DNA from: Micromonospora sp. RP3T
GTDB lineage: Bacteria > Actinomycetota > Actinomycetes > Mycobacteriales > Micromonosporaceae
NCBI RefSeq assembly: GCF_003027925.1
Contig: NZ_PYPS01000003.1
Coordinates: forward strand, 124,001 to 188,000
Length of the DNA stretch: 64,000 nt
Direction: 5' to 3'
Shown here in pieces: positions 32,549 through 41,411 of this stretch (within the stretch, counting starts at the first letter, position 1; every line of letters begins with the position of its first letter). Below the pieces are notes generated by a model. That model was not told the origin of the DNA. It did not search any database and saw nothing but the letters and a program-made list of their open reading frames with translations. Position numbers and translations under genes: made by a program.

Positions 32549-35500
32549 TCAGCGCTGGCCGCGGTGCCGCGCGACGGCACGGCCCGGGCGTGCGCCACCC
32601 ACCGTGTACGCGTACGGCACCGCCGCCACCTCCGTGCCGAACCCGGTACGCGCGTCGAACGCGGTCACCGTCAGCGATCCGGCGACCCGGTGCCCGACCG
32701 GTCCGTCGGGTGTGAGCGTCACCGTGACCCGGCCGCTGTGCCCCGGCGCCAGCGTCAACGGCACGTCCGGCTCGGTCACGCCCTCGACCACCCGCCGCCA
32801 GTAGCTGCCGGTGGACGACGTGGCCTGCCGGTCGGGAAGCCGGGTCACCGCGGTCGCCGCGCAGTCCACCCGGGCCGTCGGCTGGGGCGTGGCACCGAAC
32901 GGGCCGGACCGGTTGGCGTCGCAGATCCAGGTCGTCGCCGCCACCTCGGGCGAGGACACCAGAACCTCCGAACGGCGGCCCGAGGTGCCGGCCAGGTCCG
33001 GGTCCCCGACGTAGTAACCGTTCTCGCCGTAGGGCTGCGTGTCGAGCAGGTGCGGCAGCGTCGACTCGGCGGTCATCCGCAGCTCGGTGGTGCCGGTGGG
33101 AACGGAGAAGCGCGGGTAGACGTCGGTCCCGGTCACCGGTGTCCGGTAGGTGGCGGACACGACCGGCCGCAGCGGCACCTCGCCGACGGTGTCCAGCCGG
33201 GCGTCGACCAGGTAGGACACCGGGGCGACGCCGGTGTTCGTGATCGTGAGCGTGGCCCGGGCCGGCGTGCCGGCGGGAAGCACGCCACCCGCCGGCACGC
33301 CGGTCGCGGCGACGGGCGGCGGGGCGTACGCCACCCGGCCGTGGAACGGTTGGCTGGTGCGCGCCGTGGCGGTCGGGGCGGTGAGCACCAGCACCACGGT
33401 CCACCGCCCGGCCCGCGGGGCCCGCCGGACCAGGTCCAGGCGGGGCGGCGCGGTGGCCCCCGCGGAGCGGGAGCTGCTGGCGGCGAGCGGCATGCCGTCC
33501 GGGTCGACGAGCAGCCCCCACACCTCCAGGCCGGGATCGTCGCCGACGGCCACCGACACGGCCAGCGCCGGTCTTCCGGCGGGCACGTCGAGCTGGAAGC
33601 TGCGTCGCTGCCCGAGCAGGGCCCATCCGGCCAGCGCGCCGTTGCCGCCGGAGAAGACGCCGCGGAAGCTGCCGCCGGAGGGGCCGGTCGGCACCAGCGT
33701 CCGCAGGCCCAGCGGAAGCGCCGCGTACCCGGTCGTGCCGGCGGTGACGGTCACCGCGGCCACCGCGTCACCGGCCTCGGCCGGCAGGCCGACCGGGAGC
33801 CGGACGGTCCGCGTGCCGCCGGCCGGCACCACGGCCGACGGGCCGGTGCGGGTGCGCAGCCGCAGCGCGGTGATGTCGTACCGCACCGCGCCCACCGGCG
33901 GGGAACCGTCGTCGCGGGTCCAGATCGCCACGCTCCAGCGGCCCGGTCGCGGCCGGGCCACGGTCGCGGCCGCGTACCCGCCGTTGCCCAGCGGCAGCGA
34001 GTAGCCGGCGAGCCGTCCGGCGGGGTCGAAGACGCTCACCGCGACCGGGGCGGTGTGCGAGCGGGGGTCCCAGGCCGCGGCGGCGTGGAGCTGGTCGGTT
34101 CCGTCGGGCACCGTTACCGGCACCCGGCGGGCGTGCGCCGGCACCCCGTCGGAGTCGGCGAACGTCTCGCCGGCGCCGGCGGCGGGCGTCACCCGGCCGG
34201 TGGCCAACCGGCGGGCCGGCGCGGTGGACCGCAGGGCGACGGTGACGCGGCGGGCGCGTGTACCCGGGTTGGTGACCCGCACGTCGACCGGGGTGACCCG
34301 TCGCGGCGCGCCGGTGATGCTCGCCGTCGAGGTGGTGACGAGCAGCCCCGCCGCGTCCCGGGCGGCGCGTCGATCGGCGTCGGCGGTGGGGGACCGGCCG
34401 GCCGGCGGGTCGGTCAGCGCGGCGGCCAGGCGCACCGCGGCGAGCGTGTCGACGCGTCCGGCGCCCTGCTGGCCGGCCGGCTGCCGCAGGTCGGCCGCGG
34501 AACTCATGAGGATGTGTTTGACCTGAGCCGGGGTCGGGGTGGCGCCGGTGTGCCGGCGTACCGTCTGGATCACCAGCGCGGCGGCGCCGGCCACGAACGG
34601 CGCTGCCGCGCTGGTGCCACCGAACAGGAAGAACGGGCTGGGGGTGCCGCCGTCGAAGAAGGAGACGCAGCTCTGGTAACGGGTGGTGTCCGGGGAACAG
34701 GCGGCCCAGCCGGTGTCGCCGGGAGCGACGAGGTCGACCGTGCGCGGTTCGGTCTGGGCGGTGCCGCCGGAACTCAACGCGGACACCGAGTCGGACCGGT
34801 AGCCGCGTCCGAGCGGGGCCCCGCCGTAGCCGAGCTGGTCGTAGGCGCGTAGTTGGGTGCTGGCGCCGACGGCGACGACGTCCGGGTCGCTGGCCGGTGA
34901 GCCGAGGGTGTCGTCCGGTCCGGCGTCCCCGGTGGCGACCACCACTGTCACGCCCGCCGCGACGGCCGCGTCGTTCGCCAGCCGCAGGGCGTTGGCGGCC
35001 GTGTCCGGGTAGCCGAAGCCGACCAGCGACTCGTTCAGCACGTCCACGTGTTCGTGGAGCACCGCCCACTCGATGCCCCGCAGGACCACGGACGTCGGCG
35101 CGGCGACGTTGCTGAACACCTTCGCCACGTGCACGGTGGCCGCCGGCGCGACGCCGAGGATCCGGATCGGGCACGGGGTCGCCGGGCGGTGCACCGGGTG
35201 GGCGTACGGTCCGGCGTCGTAGACACCGGCGCCCTGGGCGGCGATGACGCTCGCGTCGCCGAAGGACTCCAGGATGTACGAGGGGGCGTCCAGGCCGTCG
35301 CCGGTGAAGTCGGCGTACCCGGCGACGACGGACCGCCCGTCGCGGACGAACTCGGGCGCGCCCGGATCGATCGGCCCGCCCAGCACCCCGACGCGCACCC
35401 CGGCCCCGTCGGCGAGGTCGTGCGCGCCGGGACCCTGGACCGATCCGACGGTTCGCGTCACCGTGAGCCCCTCCGGTTCGGTCGCCGGCGGTTCACCCGG

Positions 35501-35944
35501 ACGGGCGCAGCTCCGTCCCCCGTCCCCGACGGCCACCGACGCGGACGCGGGGCGGGGCGCGCCGACCGGGCCGACCGGTTGGCGTAGTCGTAGCTGACGG
35601 TCGGGCAGCACGGCGCGTACCCCCGGGCGGGACGCCAGTTCCGTGGCGGCCCGCGCAGGCAGCGTGGCGGCGACGGCGTTGACCAGGCGCAACGGCTGCA
35701 CCCGGGTGGCGCCCGCGCGGCGCAGGTCGGTGAGCACCGGTTGCTGCCCGGCGGCGATGCGGGCGGTCCGGTCGGCGAGCCGCCGGCCCGGCGCGGTGTC
35801 GTGCTGGTCGGCGAGCACGACGATGACCGCCCGGGTCGGCCCGTCGGCCGCGACCGCCGGCGCGGCCACGGTGCCGACCGGGACGGCGGCCAGGGCCGGC
35901 GTGAGGAGCGCGGCCAGTACGCGGCGCGGCGCGGTGAACAGCAC
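32549..35944 (-). CDS. Secreted subtilisin-like (S8) protein lacking catalytic Asp and His
   Basis: This 1131-residue protein has a signal peptide (~1-33, ending AAPAVAA), an I9-like prodomain (~35-110) and an S8-like domain (~175-480). Long beta-sandwich-like repeats follow to the end. The Ser region is intact (FGGTSAAAPFVAGAAAL). The expected Asp motif (VxVxDTG) reads VGVLGGPIDPG, and the His motif (HGTHVAG) reads FGDASVIAAQG. The oxyanion Asn also looks changed (ATGDAG). It is probably a non-proteolytic binding or scaffold protein, or uses unusual residues. GTG 35944 has GAGGA upstream. It is last in the operon with the peptide, ThiF-like and M50 genes. Confidence 0.82.
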   Translation of the reverse strand: MLFTAPRRVLAALLTPALAAVPVGTVAAPAVAADGPTRAVIVVLADQHDTAPGRRLADRTARIAAGQQPVLTDLRRAGATRVQPLRLVNAVAATLPARAATELASRPGVRAVLPDRQLRLRQPVGPVGAPRPASASVAVGDGGRSCARPGEPPATEPEGLTVTRTVGSVQGPGAHDLADGAGVRVGVLGGPIDPGAPEFVRDGRSVVAGYADFTGDGLDAPSYILESFGDASVIAAQGAGVYDAGPYAHPVHRPATPCPIRILGVAPAATVHVAKVFSNVAAPTSVVLRGIEWAVLHEHVDVLNESLVGFGYPDTAANALRLANDAAVAAGVTVVVATGDAGPDDTLGSPASDPDVVAVGASTQLRAYDQLGYGGAPLGRGYRSDSVSALSSGGTAQTEPRTVDLVAPGDTGWAACSPDTTRYQSCVSFFDGGTPSPFFLFGGTSAAAPFVAGAAALVIQTVRRHTGATPTPAQVKHILMSSAADLRQPAGQQGAGRVDTLAAVRLAAALTDPPAGRSPTADADRRAARDAAGLLVTTSTASITGAPRRVTPVDVRVTNPGTRARRVTVALRSTAPARRLATGRVTPAAGAGETFADSDGVPAHARRVPVTVPDGTDQLHAAAAWDPRSHTAPVAVSVFDPAGRLAGYSLPLGNGGYAAATVARPRPGRWSVAIWTRDDGSPPVGAVRYDITALRLRTRTGPSAVVPAGGTRTVRLPVGLPAEAGDAVAAVTVTAGTTGYAALPLGLRTLVPTGPSGGSFRGVFSGGNGALAGWALLGQRRSFQLDVPAGRPALAVSVAVGDDPGLEVWGLLVDPDGMPLAASSSRSAGATAPPRLDLVRRAPRAGRWTVVLVLTAPTATARTSQPFHGRVAYAPPPVAATGVPAGGVLPAGTPARATLTITNTGVAPVSYLVDARLDTVGEVPLRPVVSATYRTPVTGTDVYPRFSVPTGTTELRMTAESTLPHLLDTQPYGENGYYVGDPDLAGTSGRRSEVLVSSPEVAATTWICDANRSGPFGATPQPTARVDCAATAVTRLPDRQATSSTGSYWRRVVEGVTEPDVPLTLAPGHSGRVTVTLTPDGPVGHRVAGSLTVTAFDARTGFGTEVAAVPYAYTVGGARPGRAVARHRGQR

Positions 35945-35993
35945 GATGATGTCCTCGCTTCCGGGGGAGGGAGGGTAGCGGTGGGCGAGCCGG

Positions 35994-37193
35994 TCAGCCG
36001 GCGGTACGGCGTTCGGTGACGACGACCCAGCCGAAGGTGGCCAGTTGCAGGGCGACGAGCGCGAGGAAACCGACGCCGTTCCAGAAGGCGGGCCCGTCGG
36101 GCGGGGCGTCGAGGCCGTCGACGGCCAGGCCGACCATCGTGACCATGGCGGGCACCGTCAGGGTCAGCAGCGCCACGGTCACCAGGAGCGACCCGAGCAG
36201 GTAGCACGGCGCGTACCAGCGGATGATCCGCAGCTCCCGCGCCGGCACCCCGGCGAGGTCGTGCGCGGCGGCGCGGCCGACCAGCCGCCGGGCCCGGTCG
36301 GCCAGCCAGCGTCGGGTGTCGCCCATCAGGTCACCCAGCCGCAGCCAGTTGCCCAGCACGAAGTAGATGTCGGTGCGCATGAACACCAGGAACTGGTAGA
36401 CCACCGACAGCGTGAGCGTGTAGACGATCCCGCGCACCAGCGGCTCGTGCACCCCGGCGAGTTGCAGCAGCAGGCAGGCCGACATGAGCAGCAGGTCCCA
36501 GGTCAACCCCGCCAGATAGGGGGCGTAGCGGCGACGGCGGGGCACCGAGCGCACCGCCGACATCTCCGTCTGCGCCACCAGGAACCACAGCCGTCGGCTG
36601 ATGGACAGGCGTCCCGTGACGCCCAGCGCCCGCACGGTGGCCGCGTGCGCCAGCTCGTGCAGCAGCACCAGCGTCCAGGCCACCGCCGCGACGACCAGCG
36701 CGTTGGCCAGGACCCCGTCCAGGAGGAACGCGTCCGCCGGGGTGGGCCGCAGTCGGGGGACGAACGCCAGCAGCAGCGGCACGGTCAGCCAGCCGGCGAC
36801 GTAGAGCAGCCGCATCGGCGGCGCGAGCAGCCAGGCGACGCGCCGCGGCGGCAGGTTCGCCAGCAGCGCCAGTCCCCGCCGGGGCGCGCCGGCGCCGGCC
36901 GGGCCGACGTCCGCGCCCGGTGCGGCGTCGGCCCGCACGAAGCCGCAGGACGCGATGCCGTCGAGGAAGTCGGCGAGGTCCGGCTCCGTTCCGTACCGCT
37001 CGGTGAACCGCCGGCGGACCTCGCCCAGCGGGAGCCCTTCGCCGAGCCACCGGACGAGGTCGACGCCCTCGACCGGCAACTCGACGAAGTCACCGGTGTC
37101 CACCCGGCCGACCTCGCACACACCGTCCTCGCTCTCGCCGATGTGCAGCGGATACAGCCGGACGACAGTGGTGTCGGCGAGCGTGCTGGTCAC
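35994..37193 (-). CDS. PqqD-like domain / M50 membrane metalloprotease (RiPP maturation type)
   Basis: This 399-residue protein has an N-terminal ~90 residues resembling a PqqD/RRE peptide-recognition domain (RWLGEGLPLGEVRRRF, then DFLDGIASCGFV). A polytopic membrane part follows with the zinc motif LLHELAHAA and a later YAPYLAGLTWDLLL that could give the third ligand. This resembles the YydH/SboF-type peptide proteases used for leader removal and export in RiPP pathways. GTG 37193 overlaps the ThiF-like stop as GTGA. It likely binds and cuts the small Cys-rich peptide made upstream. Confidence 0.83.
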   Translation of the reverse strand: MTSTLADTTVVRLYPLHIGESEDGVCEVGRVDTGDFVELPVEGVDLVRWLGEGLPLGEVRRRFTERYGTEPDLADFLDGIASCGFVRADAAPGADVGPAGAGAPRRGLALLANLPPRRVAWLLAPPMRLLYVAGWLTVPLLLAFVPRLRPTPADAFLLDGVLANALVVAAVAWTLVLLHELAHAATVRALGVTGRLSISRRLWFLVAQTEMSAVRSVPRRRRYAPYLAGLTWDLLLMSACLLLQLAGVHEPLVRGIVYTLTLSVVYQFLVFMRTDIYFVLGNWLRLGDLMGDTRRWLADRARRLVGRAAAHDLAGVPARELRIIRWYAPCYLLGSLLVTVALLTLTVPAMVTMVGLAVDGLDAPPDGPAFWNGVGFLALVALQLATFGWVVVTERRTAG

Positions 37194-38362
37194 GTCGCGG
37201 CTCCCGACGCGACCGTGTCCCGTACGCCGGGAGCCGAGGCGTCGGGGCGGGGCACCCGGCCCTGCGGGCCGCACGCGGCGCAGTCGTCGAGCAGCGTGCC
37301 CTCGGCGAACTGCGTCTCCATCCGGTGCACGTCCACGACGAGCTTGCGGCCGACGATGACCGGTTCCGCCATGCCGGTGAGGTACTTGACGGCCTCCAGG
37401 GCGGCCAGGTTGCCGATCATCCCGGCCATCGGCGCGTTGCACGGGTTGATGGTGCGGTCGCCGATCACCCCGACCACGTACTCGGCCATCGGCGTGTACT
37501 CCGGGTGGTTGGCCGCGGCGTCCTGCTCGACGCACTGGAAACACGCGGTCCGGTAGGGCACGTGCAGGAAGAGGCTGACCGTCAGCCCGTCGTTGGAGCC
37601 GCGCATCCACGCGGTGCCCTCCCGCAGGGCCGCCTCGTTCAGCCACTGGTAGAGCGTGAGCCGGGGGCGGTCCGCGGCGCAGATCACCAGGTCCCGGCCG
37701 GTCATGCAGGCGCGGGCGGCCTCGACCCCGTCCACCCGGGCGTTGCGTCCACTGACCCGGACGTGCGGGTTGATCTCGGTCAGCCGACGGACGGCGGCGA
37801 TCACCTTCGGCTGCCCGACGTCGGCGTCGGTGTAGAGCACCTGCCGGTTGAGGTTCATCAGCTCCACGTCGTCGTCGTCGACGAGCAGGATGTCCCCGAC
37901 GCCGATCGCGGCCAGGCTCATGGCCACGTACGACCCGAGGCCGCCGATGCCGAGCACGGTGACCCGGGCGTCGCGCAGCCGGAGCTGGAAGTCCGCCGCG
38001 GTCAGCGGCGGCTTGTGGAAGTAGGAGAAGAACTCCAGGTTGCGCCGGTACCGTTCGCGTTCCACCGCCGGCAGTCGGGCCGGCGGGGGCACGGCGGCGT
38101 CCTCGACGAAGCCCATGTCGATCAGCGCGTCGACGGACGCGTCGACGTCGGCGGCGGTGATGTCCGGCTGGTGCTGCGCCATCGCGTCGGCCAGCTCCGG
38201 GCGGGTGCGCGTGCCGTCCATCAGGCCCAGCAGGCGCCAGGTGTTGCCGTGCTCGTCGTCGACCATCTCCGAGGCGATGCCGTAGTCGCCGCCGCCGATG
38301 CGGATGCGGCCGTCGCCCAGCGGGATGGGGGGAAACACACTCTTGATCCGGGGTCGCCTCAT
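37190..38362 (-). CDS. ThiF/E1-like adenylating enzyme with N-terminal RRE-like domain
   Basis: This 390-residue protein has residues ~15-90 that look like a winged-helix peptide-recognition domain (TRTRPELADAM, then DALIDMGFVEDA). An E1/ThiF/MccB fold follows, with nucleotide motif VTVLGIGGLGS, LVDDDDVELMNLNRQ, ICAADRP, and zinc-type CxxC pairs ACFQC and CAACG. Such enzymes adenylate the C-terminus of a peptide or sulfur carrier. It would act on the 25-residue peptide encoded just upstream, whose last residue is Cys. ATG 38362 has AAGGAG upstream. No YcaO partner is present, so this is not a standard azoline system. Confidence 0.88.
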   Translation of the reverse strand: MRRPRIKSVFPPIPLGDGRIRIGGGDYGIASEMVDDEHGNTWRLLGLMDGTRTRPELADAMAQHQPDITAADVDASVDALIDMGFVEDAAVPPPARLPAVERERYRRNLEFFSYFHKPPLTAADFQLRLRDARVTVLGIGGLGSYVAMSLAAIGVGDILLVDDDDVELMNLNRQVLYTDADVGQPKVIAAVRRLTEINPHVRVSGRNARVDGVEAARACMTGRDLVICAADRPRLTLYQWLNEAALREGTAWMRGSNDGLTVSLFLHVPYRTACFQCVEQDAAANHPEYTPMAEYVVGVIGDRTINPCNAPMAGMIGNLAALEAVKYLTGMAEPVIVGRKLVVDVHRMETQFAEGTLLDDCAACGPQGRVPRPDASAPGVRDTVASGAAT

Positions 38363-38417
38363 CCGTACTCGCTCCTTCGGTGTTGCCGGGGCGGCGGTCG
38401 CCCCGCGGCGTCGAGGC

Positions 38418-38452
38418 GGTCCTGGCCACCGCCGCCGGCGGTGGCCAGGACC
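38418..38452 (-). terminator. Hairpin between precursor peptide gene and ThiF-like gene
   Basis: A perfect 16-bp stem (38418-38433 with 38437-38452) with a 3-nt loop begins 6 nt after the precursor stop. It is probably a partial terminator or RNA stabiliser that keeps precursor mRNA in excess of enzyme mRNA. Confidence 0.75.
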
Positions 38453-38458
38453 ATCGGG

Positions 38459-38536
38459 TCAGCAGTCCGTGCAGGGGCTGCAAGCGCAGATGACGGTGGT
38501 CTCGATCTTCTCGAGACGGCGGATCTGGATCTTCAT
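38459..38536 (-). CDS. Candidate RiPP precursor peptide, 25 residues, four Cys
   Basis: This tiny gene has a strong ribosome site (AGGGAGGTG, about 6 nt before the ATG). The encoded peptide has a charged leader-like part (MKIQIRRLEKIETTVI) and a core-like end, CACSPCTDC, with Cys at 17, 19, 22 and 25; the last Cys is the C-terminus. It lies at the head of the operon with two RRE-carrying proteins (E1-like and M50), and a hairpin follows. The longer in-frame extension upstream has no ribosome site and is not likely. It may be adenylated or thiolated at its C-terminus, or crosslinked through Cys; the product is unknown. Confidence 0.8.
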   Translation of the reverse strand: MKIQIRRLEKIETTVICACSPCTDC

Positions 38537-38786
38537 GGCGACACCTCCCTCGTCAGCTAGCGGCGGGCCGGACCGTGGCCGGCGGACGCCGGCGGGGCCG
38601 GTCGGCACCAGGAAGTCTGCGGCGGGTCGGCGGTGAGCGGGGAAATCCCGGACGACTCCGGACGGCTCCGCGTCACGTCCCGCCGGTGTCACCGACGTCG
38701 GTACAAATCAACGACACATCTGGTGACGCCGCTGGCCAGGGCGGGTCTAGTAGGGACACCAACCGATGCATATTCCAGGAGCTGCC
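38537..38786. promoter_or_regulatory. Divergent promoter region of the peptide locus
   Basis: This 250-bp gap lies between the peptide gene and the STAND regulator gene. It contains a 12-bp perfect palindrome ACCGACGTCGGT (38691-38702), next to the most AT-rich bases of the gap (GTACAAATC). GTCACC and GGTGAC flank it as a longer inverted repeat. This is a plausible operator for the divergent regulator. Promoter boxes are not clear. Confidence 0.45.
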
Positions 38787-41411
38787 GTGATCGAGTCGCT
38801 GTCGAGTGGCGGCGATGAGGCACCGCCGGACCCGGGGCGGGCCGACTCACTGGACGAGGTGGCCCGCACCCTGCGGATCCTGAAAGTGTGGGCCGGCGAC
38901 CCCTCCTACGACACGATCAAGAACCGGATCAACGCCGCCTGCCGGGCCGCGCATCCCGCCGGCCCGGTCATCGCCAGGCGCACGACTGTCGCCGACTGCT
39001 TCCGGACCGGTCGACGACGGGTCAACGCCGACCTGCTGATCGCGGTGGTGCAGGCGCTGCACCCGGACGTGGGCTACGTGGCGCAGTGGCGCCAGGCGCT
39101 GCGGGTCGTCAGCGGCGAGGCCCGCGCGGCGTCGCAGGTGCGGGTGTACGACACCCTGCCGCCGGATCTGCCCGGCTTCATCGGTCGGGCCACCGCGCTG
39201 CGCCGGCTCCGACAGGCACTCGACCCCGGCGCGCACGGCGGCGTGGTGGTCCTCGCGCTGCACGGGATGGCGGGCGTCGGCAAGACCCAACTGGCGGTCC
39301 ACGCCGCGCACGCCCGGCACCGCGAGGAGCCGTTCGACCGGATCCTGTTCGTCAACCTCCGCGGATTCCACCCCGACCCGACCCAGCCGCCGGCCGACCC
39401 GTCCTCCGTCCTCGAGGGCTTCCTGCGTCTGCTGGGTGTCGCCGGCCAGCAGATACCGCACGGCCTGACCGCCCGCGCGGCGACCTACCGGCGTCTGCTG
39501 GCCGGCACCCGCACGCTTGTCGTGCTGGACAACGCCGGCGACGCCGAGCAGGCCCGCCCGCTGCTGACCGACACCCCGGGCTGCCCCGTGCTGATCACCA
39601 GCCGACGCGACCTGCGCGAGCTGCCGCACACCACCCACGTCGCGGTGGACCTGTTCACTCCGGACGAGTCGGCGGCCCTGCTCGCCGTCGGCGGATCGCA
39701 CCTCCCCGGCGGCCCCGACCCGCACGCGACGGCCCGGATCGCCCACCGGTGCGGGCACCTGCCGCTCGCGCTCGGACTGGTCACCGCGCACATCAGCGGC
39801 ACCTCCGGCTGGACGCTGACCGACCACGCCGACCGGCTCGACGAACGGCATCACCAGCAGCGGCTCGACCTCAGCGTCGAACTCGCCTTCGACCTGTCGT
39901 ACCGGCACCTGCCCGCCGACCGGCGCCGGCTGCTGCGACTCGTGGCGGCACATCCCGGCGACGACTTCGACGCCCCGGCCGCCGCCGCCCTCGCCGGCAT
40001 CTCCACCTGCGAGGCCCGAGCCCACCTGCGTCACCTGCACCGCGACCACCTGCTGCACCATGCCGCCCCCGGCCGTTACGCCCTGCACGACCTGGTGCGC
40101 GCCTACGCCACCAGCCGATGCGGCGACGAGGACCCGCCACCGGAACGCCGAGCCGCGCTGACCCGCCTGTTCGACTACTACCTGGCCGGCACGCTCGCCG
40201 CCGTGGATGTCCTGTACCCCGCCGGATCGCACCGTCGGGTGCCGTCGAACGGCGGCACCGTCGCCGCTCCGGCCGACCCGGACACCGCCCGCAGGTGGCT
40301 GGACACCGAACGCCCGACCCTGGTGGCCGTCGCCGCGCACGCCGCCGCCCATGGCTGGCCCACCCACGCGGCGCACCTGTCGGCCGCCCTGTTCCAGTAC
40401 CTGCACGGCGGACATCCCACCGACGCGCTCGTCATCCACGAACACGCCCGGCACGCCGCGTGCCGGGCCGGCGACCCGGTCGAGCAGGCCCACGCGTCGA
40501 CCAGCCTCGGCGCCACCTACACCCAGCTCGGCCGATACGCGTCGGCCGCCGAGCACCTCCAGCGGGCCAGAGTCCTGTTCCGGGGGACCGGGGACCGGGT
40601 CGGCGAGGCCCGCGCACTGATCAACCTCGGCGTCATCGAGTCACAGCTCGGCCGCAACCGGCCCGCCGCCGACAACTACCGCCACGCGCTGCTCCTGTTC
40701 CGGCAGGCCGGCCACCGGGCCGGGGAGGCGCACGCGCTGAACAACCTCGGTGAGGTCGAAGCGCAACTGGGCGAGTACGGTCCGGCCACCAAACACGTGC
40801 AGCAGTCGTTGGCCCTCTTCCGGCAGTTGGGTGGCCGGGCCAGCGAAGCCTGGACGCTGAACACCCTCGGTGACGTCGACATCCGACGGGGACGGCACGC
40901 GGCGGCCCGGTCCCACCTGTGGCAGGCGCTGACCCTGTACCGCCAACTCGGCAACCGCACCGGCGAGGCCTGGACCCTGAACAGCCTCGGCACGCTGCAC
41001 ACCCGCCTCGGTCAGCGCACCGACCACCACCAACTGGCGCTCGACATCTTCCGCCAGACCGGCGAACGGTACGGCGAAGCCAGCGCCCTCAACGGCATCG
41101 CCGAAGCGGCCCGCCTGGCGGGAGAGCCGGCCGACGCGCTCCGCCACCACACCGCGGCCCACACGGTCGCGGTCGACATCGGCGCGCACCAGGAGCATGC
41201 CCGCGCCCACGCCGGCCTCGGTCACGTCCACCGGGCCCTCGGGGCGCCCGCCTCCGCCCGCCAGCACTTCCAACGGGCGGTGACCCTCTACCGCGACCTC
41301 GACATGCCCGAGGCCGCGCAGATGATCGTCCACCTCGGCGCCCGGGACGACGACGCCGAGCACGGGGACCGCACCGTCGCGCTCACGATGAGCGCCTGGA
41401 GCTGCCGATGA
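38787..41411 (+). CDS. STAND NTPase regulator with C-terminal TPR repeats
   Basis: This 874-residue protein has an N-terminal ~120-residue helical domain like those of actinobacterial XRE/STAND regulators. An NB-ARC-type NTPase follows with Walker A (LHGMAGVGKTQLAVHAA), Walker B (TLVVLDNA) and RLLITSRRD-like sensor LITSRRD, then about eight tetratricopeptide repeats (~540-850; repeated ALNNLGEVEAQLG-type units). No SARP DNA-binding domain is present. GTG 38787 has AGGAG 5 nt upstream; ATG 38766 is an alternative. It is divergent from the peptide operon and so probably senses a signal and controls it. Confidence 0.87.
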   Translation: MIESLSSGGDEAPPDPGRADSLDEVARTLRILKVWAGDPSYDTIKNRINAACRAAHPAGPVIARRTTVADCFRTGRRRVNADLLIAVVQALHPDVGYVAQWRQALRVVSGEARAASQVRVYDTLPPDLPGFIGRATALRRLRQALDPGAHGGVVVLALHGMAGVGKTQLAVHAAHARHREEPFDRILFVNLRGFHPDPTQPPADPSSVLEGFLRLLGVAGQQIPHGLTARAATYRRLLAGTRTLVVLDNAGDAEQARPLLTDTPGCPVLITSRRDLRELPHTTHVAVDLFTPDESAALLAVGGSHLPGGPDPHATARIAHRCGHLPLALGLVTAHISGTSGWTLTDHADRLDERHHQQRLDLSVELAFDLSYRHLPADRRRLLRLVAAHPGDDFDAPAAAALAGISTCEARAHLRHLHRDHLLHHAAPGRYALHDLVRAYATSRCGDEDPPPERRAALTRLFDYYLAGTLAAVDVLYPAGSHRRVPSNGGTVAAPADPDTARRWLDTERPTLVAVAAHAAAHGWPTHAAHLSAALFQYLHGGHPTDALVIHEHARHAACRAGDPVEQAHASTSLGATYTQLGRYASAAEHLQRARVLFRGTGDRVGEARALINLGVIESQLGRNRPAADNYRHALLLFRQAGHRAGEAHALNNLGEVEAQLGEYGPATKHVQQSLALFRQLGGRASEAWTLNTLGDVDIRRGRHAAARSHLWQALTLYRQLGNRTGEAWTLNSLGTLHTRLGQRTDHHQLALDIFRQTGERYGEASALNGIAEAARLAGEPADALRHHTAAHTVAVDIGAHQEHARAHAGLGHVHRALGAPASARQHFQRAVTLYRDLDMPEAAQMIVHLGARDDDAEHGDRTVALTMSAWSCR

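Noticed and set aside
38537..38692. Longer 77-residue version of the small Cys-rich peptide
   Set aside because: The strong ribosome site lies directly before ATG 38536, and the extra N-terminal residues overlap the promoter region.
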